Part shown: one piece after another, positions 38,098 through 49,000 of the stretch
Layout of the letters: every line of letters starts with the position of its first letter
How positions within the stretch are numbered: the first letter of the stretch is position 1
Assembly (NCBI RefSeq): GCF_019931575.1
Contig: NZ_CP082923.1
Location: 62,001-126,000, forward strand
Direction: 5' to 3'
Length of the DNA stretch: 64,000 nt
Origin: Caulobacter segnis
Lineage (GTDB): Bacteria > Pseudomonadota > Alphaproteobacteria > Caulobacterales > Caulobacteraceae
Translations under genes and position numbers: made by a program
The notes under the pieces: model-generated
Databases searched by the model: none
Seen by the model: the letters and a program-made list of their open reading frames with translations, nothing else
What the model was told of the DNA's origin: nothing

Positions 38098-40521
38098 GTG
38101 CTCAAGTTTCTGACCTGCCTGACGACGCAGCATGATCTGCGCCTGGTGCTTGTTGCTGGTCTGGTCTGTATCGCGGGGTGCTTCACCACGTTCCGCCTGT
38201 ATTCGCGGATGCGCGGCGCCCGGGGCGTCGTGCGCTCCGCCTGGCTGCTGCTGACCGGCCTTGTCGCCGGCTCCAGCGTCTGGGCTACCCACTTCATCGC
38301 CATGGTCGCCTACACCCCCGGCCTGAAGACCGGCTACAGCCCGACCGGCACCCTGCTGTCGCTGATGATCGCCGCGCTGTTCATGGCCAGCGGCTTCGCC
38401 GTCGCCTCGGCCCAGCGCTCGACCACCAATGACTTCGCCGGCGGCGTGCTTCTGGGCCTGGGCGTGGCGGCCATGCACTACACCGGCATGTCGGCCTTCG
38501 TGACCCAGGGCCAGCTGGTCTGGGAGCACGCCACGGTCGGCCTCTCGGCGATCCTCGGCGTCGCCGGCGCCACCGCGGCCCTGGTCGTGGCGGGCTCGGC
38601 CCGCACGATGCGCCGGCAGGCGCTGGGCGGCGGTCTGCTGTGCCTGGGCATCGTGGCTCTGCACTTCACCGGCATGTCGGCGATCACCATCGTGCCCGAC
38701 GCCACCATCGCCGTGCCCGACCAACTGCTGTCGGGCGCCATGCTGACCCTGGCGGTGGTGTCGATCACCGGCATGATCATCCTGGGCGGCCTGGGCGCAG
38801 TCGCGATCGAATCCCAGACCTCCCGCTCGGCCCTCGAGCGCATCCGTCGCCTGGCCAACGCCGCCTACGAGGGCCTGGTCGTCGTCCAGTCCGGCAAGAT
38901 CAACGACGCCAACGCCGCCTTCTGCGAGCTGGCGGGCGCGCCCTTGGCGGAGCTGGTCGGCCGTCCGCTGCTGGGCGCGATCCTGACCTTCGACGACACC
39001 AATCCCAATCGCGAGGGCGTCCGTCGCGAGGGCAAGCTGCAGCCGGTCGCTGGAGGCCGCGAGATCCCGGTCGAGGTGTTCTCGCGCCTGATGGACGACG
39101 GCGCGCGCATCGAGACCACGGGCCTGACCGTCCTGGCCATCCGCGACCTGCGCGAACGCCGCGCGGCCGAGGAGAAGATCCGCTATCTCGCGGAACACGA
39201 CGGCCTGACCGGCCTGCCCAACCGCAACTCGCTGCAGTCGCGCCTGGTCGCCGCCGTGGAGCGCGTCGAGGCCTCGGGCGAGAGCCTGTCGGTGATCTGC
39301 ATCGACCTGGACCACTTCAAGGAAGCCAATGATCAGCACGGCCACCAGGCCGGCGACGCGCTCCTGGTCGAGACGGCCCGTCGCCTGCAGTCGGTGGTCC
39401 AGGCTCCGTCCTTCGCCGCGCGCCTGGGCGGCGACGAATTCATCGTCGTGCAGGTGGCCGGCGGCGACCAGCCGACCGCGGCCGCCGAGCTGGCGGGCCG
39501 CCTGATCGAGATGCTGTCGGTTCCGGTCCCGTTCGACGGCCAGGAACTGAGCCTCGGCTCCAGCCTCGGCGTCAGCCTCTATCCGGACGATGGACGCACC
39601 GCCGAGGCCCTGATGGCCAATGCCGACATGGCGCTGTACCGCGCCAAGGAAAGCGGCCGAGGCGTTTATCGCTTCTTCAAGCGCGAGATGGACGACACCA
39701 TCCGCGAGCGTCGCAACCTGGCCCGCGACCTGCGCCAGGGCATCGCCGACGGGGAGCTGGTGGTGCACTACCAGCCGCTGGCCCGCGCCACCGACGGCGA
39801 GGTCTGCGGCTTCGAGGCCCTGGTCCGCTGGAAGCACCCGACGCGCGGCATGATCCCGCCGCTGGAGTTCATTCCGGTGGCCGAGGAGAACGGCCTGATC
39901 GGCGCGCTGGGCGACTGGGTCCTGCGCCGCGCCTGCGCTGACGCCGTCTCGTGGGAGAGGCCGCTGCGCATCGCGGTGAACCTCTCGCCCATCCAGCTGC
40001 ACAATCCGGCCCTGCCCAGCCTGGTGCACGAGGTGCTGATCACCTCCGGCCTGTCGCCCTCGCGCCTGGAGCTGGAGATCACCGAGAGCGCCCTGTTCAA
40101 GGACTATCAGCGCGCGCTGGACAACCTGCGGCGCCTGAAGGCCCTGGGCGTGCGGATCGCCATGGACGACTTCGGCACCGGCTTCTCGTCGCTGTCGACC
40201 CTGCAGTCGTTCCCGTTCGACAAGATCAAGATCGACAAGAGCTTCGTCGAGAACATCCATCGTCACGATCGCGCCACCGTCATCGTGCGCGCCGTGCTGG
40301 GTCTGGGCCGCAGCCTGGAAATCCCGGTCGTGGCCGAGGGCGTCGAGACCGACGAGCAGATCCTGTTCCTGCGGGGCGAGAACTGCACCGAGCTGCAAGG
40401 CTACGCCATCGGCCGCCCGGCGCCGGTGGACGCGCTCGATTCCTGGACCATGACCAACGCCGTTTCGGCGTTCACCGAGGCGCCGAGCCAGTCTCGTCGC
40501 AAGGCCAAACGCCCCGCATGA
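38098..40521 (+). CDS. MHYT-GGDEF-EAL cyclic-di-GMP protein
   Basis: About 807 residues. The GTG at 38098 (MLKFLTCLTTQHDLRL, with GGGGG upstream) matches usual MHYT starts; an in-frame TTG lies at 38086. The MHYT domain (about 1-230) carries seven TM helices and motifs ATHFIAM, AMHYTGM and ALHFTGM, proposed to bind copper and sense O2, CO or NO. A PAS-like segment (about 250-360), GGDEF (RLGGDEF) and EAL (FEALVRW, ITESALF, DDFGTGFSSLS, KIDKSFV, EGVET) follow. Both catalytic sets look intact, but the RxxD inhibitory site before GGDEF is missing. Confidence 0.92.
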   Translation: MLKFLTCLTTQHDLRLVLVAGLVCIAGCFTTFRLYSRMRGARGVVRSAWLLLTGLVAGSSVWATHFIAMVAYTPGLKTGYSPTGTLLSLMIAALFMASGFAVASAQRSTTNDFAGGVLLGLGVAAMHYTGMSAFVTQGQLVWEHATVGLSAILGVAGATAALVVAGSARTMRRQALGGGLLCLGIVALHFTGMSAITIVPDATIAVPDQLLSGAMLTLAVVSITGMIILGGLGAVAIESQTSRSALERIRRLANAAYEGLVVVQSGKINDANAAFCELAGAPLAELVGRPLLGAILTFDDTNPNREGVRREGKLQPVAGGREIPVEVFSRLMDDGARIETTGLTVLAIRDLRERRAAEEKIRYLAEHDGLTGLPNRNSLQSRLVAAVERVEASGESLSVICIDLDHFKEANDQHGHQAGDALLVETARRLQSVVQAPSFAARLGGDEFIVVQVAGGDQPTAAAELAGRLIEMLSVPVPFDGQELSLGSSLGVSLYPDDGRTAEALMANADMALYRAKESGRGVYRFFKREMDDTIRERRNLARDLRQGIADGELVVHYQPLARATDGEVCGFEALVRWKHPTRGMIPPLEFIPVAEENGLIGALGDWVLRRACADAVSWERPLRIAVNLSPIQLHNPALPSLVHEVLITSGLSPSRLELEITESALFKDYQRALDNLRRLKALGVRIAMDDFGTGFSSLSTLQSFPFDKIKIDKSFVENIHRHDRATVIVRAVLGLGRSLEIPVVAEGVETDEQILFLRGENCTELQGYAIGRPAPVDALDSWTMTNAVSAFTEAPSQSRRKAKRPA

Positions 40522-40593
40522 CCCCGATCCCGCGCGGGACGGATTGCGTGGGGCTGGAACTCCGTATTGCATGACACGTTAGGCGGAGGCCGA

Positions 40594-40613
40594 GCGGAGC
40601 CATAAGGCTCCGC
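40594..40613. terminator. Perfect hairpin between the c-di-GMP and histidine kinase genes
   Basis: GCGGAGCC, loop ATAA, GGCTCCGC: an 8-bp perfect stem 72 bp after the GGDEF-EAL stop and 31 bp before the kinase start. No T-run follows. Confidence 0.35.
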
Positions 40614-40644
40614 GGCGTGTCGGTAGGGCGGGGACGTAACGAGC

Positions 40645-43000
40645 GTGCTGGGACGGACGGCGATCAGGTTCGTAACGGCGGCCGATCGGCGCGAGCTGCG
40701 TTACGGGCTGGCGCTGCTGGCCGTCCTCGTGGCCTTGGCCGCGCGCATCGCCGCGGTGCTGGTCACCGACGTGCCGCTGAATTTCCCCACCTTCTTCGTC
40801 GCCGTGCTGGTCGCGGCCATGGTCGGCGGCCTAGGGCCGGGATTCCTGGCCCTGGGGCTCAGCGCCGGCATCGCCTGGCGGTTCTGGATGTCGGCCGACG
40901 GTTCCTGGCTGCTGCACACGCGCGAGAGCGTGCAGCTGGGCATGTTCGTGCTGTGCGGCGGGCTGATCGTCGTTCTGGTCGAGGCCATGCGGATCGCCGT
41001 TCGATCGGGCCTGGCCGCCGAGGAGCGCTTTCGTTCGGCCCAGGAAGTGTCGCTGGACGCCTTCGTGATCCTGGAGCCCGTGCGCGAGGCGGGCGAGGTC
41101 ATCGACTTCCGCTGGACCTACGCCAACCCGATGGCCGACACGATGCGGCCGCTGGGGACGTCCAGCCTGGTGGGGCGGCGGGTGATGGACGTGTTTCCCG
41201 ACGAGACGGGCCGGGACATGGTCCAGCGCATGGTGCGTCTGCTCGAGACCGGCGGTCCCGACGACATCGATGTGCGGCGGGTGATCGACGGCGAGGAGCG
41301 GTTGATCCGTTCCAGCGGCGTGCGACTGGGCGGCGACCTGGCGGTGACGTTCCGGGACGTGACCCAGGAGCGTCGCGCGGCGGCGGCCTTGCGCAGCAGC
41401 GAGGAGCTGTTCCGGGGCGTGGCCAATTCGGCGCCGGTGCTGATCTGGGCGACGTCGGCGCGCGGCCAGGCGGACTGGTTCAACCAGGCCTGGCTCGACT
41501 TCCGGGGCCGCACACTGGAGCAGGAGCTGGGCGAGGGCTGGCTCAGCGGCGTGCATCCCGAGGATCGCGAAAGCGGCCTGGAGGCGGCCGATGGAGCCGC
41601 GGCCAGGCGCGAGCCTTTCAACGTCGCCTTCCGGCTTCGGCGCGCGGACGGGGCCTGGCGATGGATCAACAGCGTCGGCGCGCCGCGTTTCGACGAGTCC
41701 GGGGACTATCGCGGCTATATCGGCAGCTGCTTCGACTTCACCGAGACGGTCGAGGCCCGCAAGGACCTCGAGGATCGGGTCGCCGAGCGCACCGCCGCCC
41801 TGCAGGCCAGCATGGCCGAGACCGCCCGCGCCCAGGCGGCGCTGGCCCAGGCCCAGCGGCTGGAGACGGTCGGCCGGCTGACCGGCGGGGTGGCGCACGA
41901 CTTCAACAATCTGCTGACGGTCATCGTCGGGGGGCTCGACATGATCCTGCGGCGGCCGGACGACACGGCGCGGGTGAAGCGCCTGGCCGAGGCGGCCTTG
42001 GCGGCCGGCCAGCGGGGCGAGCGGCTGACCCGCCAGTTGCTGGCCTTCTCGCGAAACCAGGAGCTCAAGCTGGAGGTCGTCGACGTCGGCGCCCTGTTGG
42101 ACCAGGCCGAGCCGCTGCTGCGGCGCGCGGCCGGCGAGGCCATGACCCTGGCGATCCGGCGCGGAGACGCCGGGGTGCGCTCGCGCGTCGACGCGGCTCA
42201 GTTCGAGGCGGCGCTGCTGAACCTGGTGGTCAACGCCAGCGACGCCACCGCCACCGGCGGCGAGATCAGCATCGTGGTCGAGCCGGTGACCCTGGCCGCC
42301 GGTCAGGTCCTGGACACCGCGCCGGGCGACTATGTCCGCGTCGCGGTCAGCGACACCGGCGCGGGCATGCCGCCCGAGGTGCTGGCCCGGGTGTTCGAGC
42401 CGTTCTTCACGACCAAGGAGGTCGGCAAGGGCACGGGGCTGGGCCTGGCCCAGGTCTACGGCTTTTTGCGTCAGTGCGGCGGCGGGGTCAGCATCGACAG
42501 CGTCGAGGGACGCGGCACCTCGGTCGCCCTCTATCTGCCCGCCACCGACGCGCCGGCCACCGTCGTTGCGGCGAACGGCGCCGTCACGCCGCCGCCGGGC
42601 CGTCTGGACGGCGTGCGCGTGCTGCTGGTCGAGGACGACGCGGCGGTGCGCGAGATCGCCGGCGGCCTGCTCCGCGACCTCGGTTGCGCGGTGACCACCG
42701 CCGAGAACGGCGTCTCCGCCCTCGAGACGCTGGAGCAGGGCGTGGCGTTCGACCTGCTGATGTCGGACATCGTCATGCCCGGCGGCGTCAGTGGGGTGGA
42801 CCTGGCGCGGTCCGCCTCGGCGCACCGGCCCGACATGGCCGTCCTGCTGACCACCGGCTATGCCGGCGAGCGGATGGACGTCGCGCCGGCCGACCTGCCC
42901 TGGCCGGTGCTGCGCAAGCCGTTCCAGGTGGACCAGCTGGCCGAGGTGGCCTCGGCGCTGCTGACTGAACGCGAAGCGGTCGCGCGCGGTCGGCGAGGGG

Positions 43001-43023
<23 letters not shown>
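40645..43023 (+). CDS. Membrane-bound PAS hybrid histidine kinase
   Basis: A 792-residue hybrid kinase from a GTG. The N-terminus has about four TM helices (about 20-120). Two PAS domains follow (about 130-240 and 255-365), a coiled coil, HisKA with phosphoacceptor His in [11 protein letters not shown] (about 415), HATPase ([28 protein letters not shown]) and a C-terminal receiver (about 655-775; phosphorylated Asp in [11 protein letters not shown], Lys in VLRKPF). The absence of a partner regulator makes it an orphan. Its 3' end overlaps the convergent HerA-like gene by 23 bp. Confidence 0.92.
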
Positions 43024-44524
<1,501 letters not shown>

Positions 44525-44635
44525 GGCACAAACTCCGTCAAAGCTCGTTCGACCCTAACCGGGGCCTTGCGTCGCGCCAATCGGCGCGGTCAATGTCGGG
44601 TGCGTTTCTGGCGCGCTTCTGGAGAAGTCTTACAA

Positions 44636-45751
44636 ATGCCGGCCCCCGCCCCGCCCCCCATCACCACCCGCAACGCGGTGGTGTTCTTGGCCGTCATCGC
44701 GGGGGGCGCGGCGCTCTACTGGGCGCAGGACATCCTGACGCCGCTGGCCCTGGCGGTGTTCCTGGCGGTGATGGTCGACAGCTTCGCCCGGGTGCTGCTG
44801 CTGCGCGTGCCGGGCTTTCCCAAGCGCGCGGCCCTGCCGGCGGCGGTGGTGCTCTCGATCCTCCTGTTCGGCATCTCCTTCTGGGTGGTGATCGACAACG
44901 GCCGGGGGTTCTTCGACCAGCTGAAGGACTACGCCCCGCGCCTGAACGGGATCATCGCCAAGGTGGCGCACGCGGTCGGCATCAGGATCGCCCCGACGCT
45001 GGACGGGCTGATCAACCAGCTCAATCCCAAGGCCTTCATCGGCCAGGCGGCGCAGTCGTTCGGCAACTTCGCCTCCAGCGCTGTCCTGGTGCTGATCTAT
45101 TTCGGCTTCATCATCGCGTCGCGGCGGGGGTTCGCGCGCAAGATCGTCGCGTTGTTCCCCCATCATCCTGAGCGCGAGCAGAACATGAAGCTGTTCCAGC
45201 GCATCCGCGACGGGGTGGAGCAGTATCTGTGGATCCAGACGGTCACTGGCCTGATGATCGCCGCCGCCGCCTGGGTGGTGATGATGCTGGTGCGGCTGGA
45301 CAACGCCTTCTTCTGGGCCTTCCTGATCTTCCTGGCGGCCTACATCCCGATCCTGGGCGGCGCGATCGGCTGCTTCCTGCCGCCGCTGTTCGCCCTGGTG
45401 CAGTTCCCCGACAGCCTGTGGCCCGCGATCATCCTGTTCGCGGCCCTGCAGGGGATCTTCTTCGTGGTCGGCAACGTCATCCTGCCGCGCATGCAGGGCG
45501 ACAGCCTGAACATGGACCCGACGGTGGTGCTGCTGTCGCTGGCGGTGTGGGGCGCGCTGTGGGGCGTGCCGGGCATGTTCCTGTCCACGCCCCTGACGGT
45601 GGCGGTCATGCTGATCCTGGCCCAGTTCGAGGGCTCGCGCTGGATCGCCATCCTGCTGTCCGAGGACGGCGATCCGCAGGGCGAGCGGATGCTCCCCGGC
45701 AAGGGCGGCCACGGGCCCGCGCCCGACGAATCTCCGGCGCGAAAGAAGTAG
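44636..45751 (+). CDS. AI-2E family transporter (PerM-like permease)
   Basis: A 371-residue membrane protein; the ATG follows GGAGAAG, which rejects upstream in-frame starts. TM helices cluster at the N-terminus (about 12-85) and in the second half (about 150-170 and 205-330), with a hydrophilic domain between. Conserved VLIYFGFIIASRRGF, WIQTVTGLMIA and YIPILGGAIGCFLP segments fit the family. Members export small molecules or ions; the AI-2 role is established only for a few, so the substrate is open. Confidence 0.88.
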   Translation: MPAPAPPPITTRNAVVFLAVIAGGAALYWAQDILTPLALAVFLAVMVDSFARVLLLRVPGFPKRAALPAAVVLSILLFGISFWVVIDNGRGFFDQLKDYAPRLNGIIAKVAHAVGIRIAPTLDGLINQLNPKAFIGQAAQSFGNFASSAVLVLIYFGFIIASRRGFARKIVALFPHHPEREQNMKLFQRIRDGVEQYLWIQTVTGLMIAAAAWVVMMLVRLDNAFFWAFLIFLAAYIPILGGAIGCFLPPLFALVQFPDSLWPAIILFAALQGIFFVVGNVILPRMQGDSLNMDPTVVLLSLAVWGALWGVPGMFLSTPLTVAVMLILAQFEGSRWIAILLSEDGDPQGERMLPGKGGHGPAPDESPARKK

Positions 45752-45904
45752 GCGCGAAAGAAATGCAGGCGCCCCTTAAACCGCCGATCTTGGTCCCTAT
45801 CTATGCTCTGTCCGGCTTCCCCCACCCGGACAAACCGCCGATCCCGGAAGGCCTGGCCGCCGTGATCGAAGCGGAAGACGCCCGCCTTACCCCAAGCGGG
45901 CCCG
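45752..45904. other. Intergenic DNA between the AI-2E permease and gdhZ, possible small RNA
   Basis: No gene is supported in the 300 bp before gdhZ. A 76-codon frame at 45763-45993 runs through the region but spans the terminator hairpin and is Pro-rich, so it is doubtful. Within the gap are a direct repeat AAACCGCCGATC (45778-45789 and 45832-45843), a GTCCGG/CCGGAC stem with a C-rich loop between them, and a strong terminator at 45905. A small RNA ending there is possible. Confidence 0.25.
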
Positions 45905-45937
45905 CGCCGCCGGCTCCCCCCCCAGCCGGCGGCGTTT
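45905..45937 (+). terminator. Strong GC-rich terminator hairpin
   Basis: CGCCGCCGGCT and AGCCGGCGGCG form a perfect 11-bp stem with an all-C 8-base loop, followed by TTT. It separates the AI-2E permease from gdhZ, 115 bp before the gdhZ start. Confidence 0.65.
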
Positions 45938-46051
45938 CCGTCTCGCGCGCGTGGTTCGGAGACGGCACGAATTCTTTCAGATTTCCGAGTTAGCGGTTGA
46001 AGTAGCGCCCGATGGGGCTAGGTTGCGGCCAAAAATTCGCGAGGAACTCCC

Positions 46052-49000
46052 ATGATCGGTGAAAAAAACGACCTCAAGTCGATTGAGGCTCCGATCGGCC
46101 CGTTGGTCGGCGCCTTCGCCCAGGCTCTGGGGATGTCCGTCGAGGCGCTGTCGCCGGCCGCGCGCGGCTTCGCCGCCCAGGCCCAGGACGACTGGTCCGC
46201 CGAGGAGCTGCCCGGCCTGGACGTCGCCGACGTGGCCCGCGCCCTGGCCGACTTCTGGCGTTTCGGCGAGAGCGCCAAGGACCTGTCCGAACCCGCCATC
46301 CGCGTGCGTCGCGCCGAGGGCGGCGAAACCCCTTCCGACCTCCTCGAGATCGTCCAGCCCGACCGTCCGTTCCTGGTCGACAGCATCATGGGCGAGGTGT
46401 CCGAGGCCGGCTTCTCGGTCCGGGCCATGTTCCACCCCGTGGCCGACTGCGGCGGCGTGCGCCGTTCGATGATCCAGATCTGGCTGGCCCCGGTGGGCGA
46501 GGACCGCGAGACGGCCCTGGTGACGGGCGTCCGCGAAGCGCTCTCCGACGTGGCCCTGGCCGTGCAGGACTTCGAGCCCATGCGCGCCCTGATGCGCCGC
46601 ACGATCAGTGAGCTGCAGGCCGCGACGACCCCGGTCTCGACCGAGGAGAAGGCCGAGGACCTCGACTTCCTCGACTGGCTCGAGAGCGACCACTTCGTGT
46701 TCCTGGGCGCCCGCGTATACGAATATCCCCGCACCGCCGACGGCGGCTACGCGGCCGAGGAGCCGCTGTATCAGCCCGAGGGCAGCCTGGGCGTGCTGCG
46801 CGACCAGGCCCGCACCGTGCTGCGCCGGGGCAGCGAGCCGGCCATTCTGTCGGCGCAGATCCGCACCCACATCGACATCGGCGACCCGATCGTGGTGGCC
46901 AAGTCCAACCTGCGCTCGCGCGTCCACCGTCGCGGCTACATGGACTATGTCGGGGTGCGCCGGTACGGCGCCGACGGCAAGGCCTCGGGCGAGGTCCGTT
47001 TCGTGGGCCTGTTCACCGCCGAGGCCTACGAAACCCCCGCCCACGAGGTGCCGCTGGTTCGCCGCAAGGTCGTGCACATCCTGGAGCGCGCGGGCAAGGA
47101 TCCGAACAGCCACAACGGCAAGCGTCTGCGCAACATCCTCGAGACCTGGCCGCGCGACGAGCTGTTCCAGACCGACGAGGCCGAACTGCTGACCACGGCC
47201 CTGGGCGTGCTGCATCTCTATGACCGTCCGCGCGTCAAGCTGTTCACCCGCCGCGACCCGTTCGACCGCTTCATCTCGGTGCTGCTGTTCGTGCCGCGCG
47301 ACCGCTACGACTCGGGCGTCCGGGCCCGGGCCGGCGCTATCCTGGCGCAGGCCTTCCGGGGCCGGGTGTCGGCCTACTATCCCAGCTTCTCCGACGCGCC
47401 GCTGGCGCGCGTGCACTACATCTTGGGCGTCACGCCCGGCGATCACGGCGAGCCGGACCTGGCCGCCGTCGAGGCCGCCATCGCCGAGACCGCCCGCACC
47501 TGGGACGACCGCTTCGAGGCCGCCGTCCGCGAAGGGCAGACAGGCCGTGTCGTCCAGATCCTGAACCGCTACGCCGGCGCCTTCCCGCCCGGCTATCGCG
47601 ACCAGTACGACGCCGAAGAAGCCCTGGCCGACATCCAGGTGATCGACGACCTGGCGCAGGGCGAGGCCGTCCGGGTCCGCGCCTTCCGCCGTCCCGGCGA
47701 CAGCGCCGTGACCTTCCGCTTCAAGCTCTATCGCCCGGGCGCCGCCGCCCCCCTGGCCGACGTGCTGCCGATCCTGGAGCACATGGGCCTGAAGGCCCTG
47801 ATCGAGGATGGCTTCAAGGTCTCGCCCGACGGGAAGCCGATCTGGGTGCACGAGTTCGTGCTGCGCGACGAGGCCGGCGAGCACCTGGTCTTCGCCGACA
47901 TCAAGCAGGCCTTCGAGGCCGCCTTCGTCGCCATCTGGACGGGCCGGGCCGAGAGCGACGGCTTCAACCGCATGGTTCTGGAACTGGGCATCGGCTGGCG
48001 CGAGGCCGCGCTGATCCGCGCCCTGGCCCGCTATCGCCAGCAGTCGGGCCTGGATCCCAGCCAGGGCGTTCAGGAGCAGGCGCTGGCGGACCATCCGGGC
48101 GTCACCCGTCTGATCCTGGATCTGTTCCAGACCAAGTTCGACCCGGCCGTCCGCGCCGACCTCGCCGGCCGCCAGGCCCAGGCCAAGGCCGTCGAGACCA
48201 AGATCGTCGAGGCCCTGCAGGCGGTGGAAAGCCTGGACGCCGACCGCGTCCTGCGTCGCCTGGCCGCGCTGGTCGGCGCGATCCAGCGGACCAACTTCTA
48301 CCAGCCGGCCGCCGACGGCGGGCCCAAGCCCTACATCAGCTTCAAGATCGCCTCGCGCGAGCTGGAAGACCTGCCGGCCCCCAAGCCCTTCCGCGAGATC
48401 TACGTCTCGGCCCCGCACGTCGAGGGCGTGCACCTGCGCTTTGGCCCGGTCGCCCGGGGCGGCTTGCGCTGGTCCGACCGCCGCGACGACTTCCGCACCG
48501 AGGTGCTGGGCCTGGTGAAGGCGCAGCAGGTCAAGAACGCCGTCATCGTGCCGGTCGGCAGCAAGGGCGGCTTCTATCCCAAGCAGCTGCCGCGCGGCGG
48601 CGATCGTGACGCCATCCAGACGGAGGCGATCCGCGCCTACAAGACCTTCCTGTCGGGCCTGTTGGACCTGACCGACAATCTCGACGCCGAGAACAATGTC
48701 GTGCCGCCGGCCTCGGTCGTCGTGCATGACGGCGAGGATCCCTATCTGGTCGTCGCCGCCGACAAGGGCACGGCGACCTTCTCCGACATCGCCAACGGCG
48801 TGGCCGAGGACTACGGCTTCTGGCTGGGCGACGCCTTCGCCTCCGGCGGCTCGGTCGGCTACGATCACAAGGTCATGGGCATCACCGCCCGCGGCGCCTG
48901 GGAAGCGGTCAAGCGTCACTTCCGCGAGCTGGGCAAGGACATCCAGACCGAGACCTTCACCGCCGTCGGCGTGGGCGACATGTCGGGTGACGTGTTCGGC

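Noticed and set aside
45763..45993. 76-codon frame between the AI-2E permease and gdhZ
   Set aside because: It runs through the perfect terminator hairpin and is Pro-rich; kept only as part of the intergenic description.
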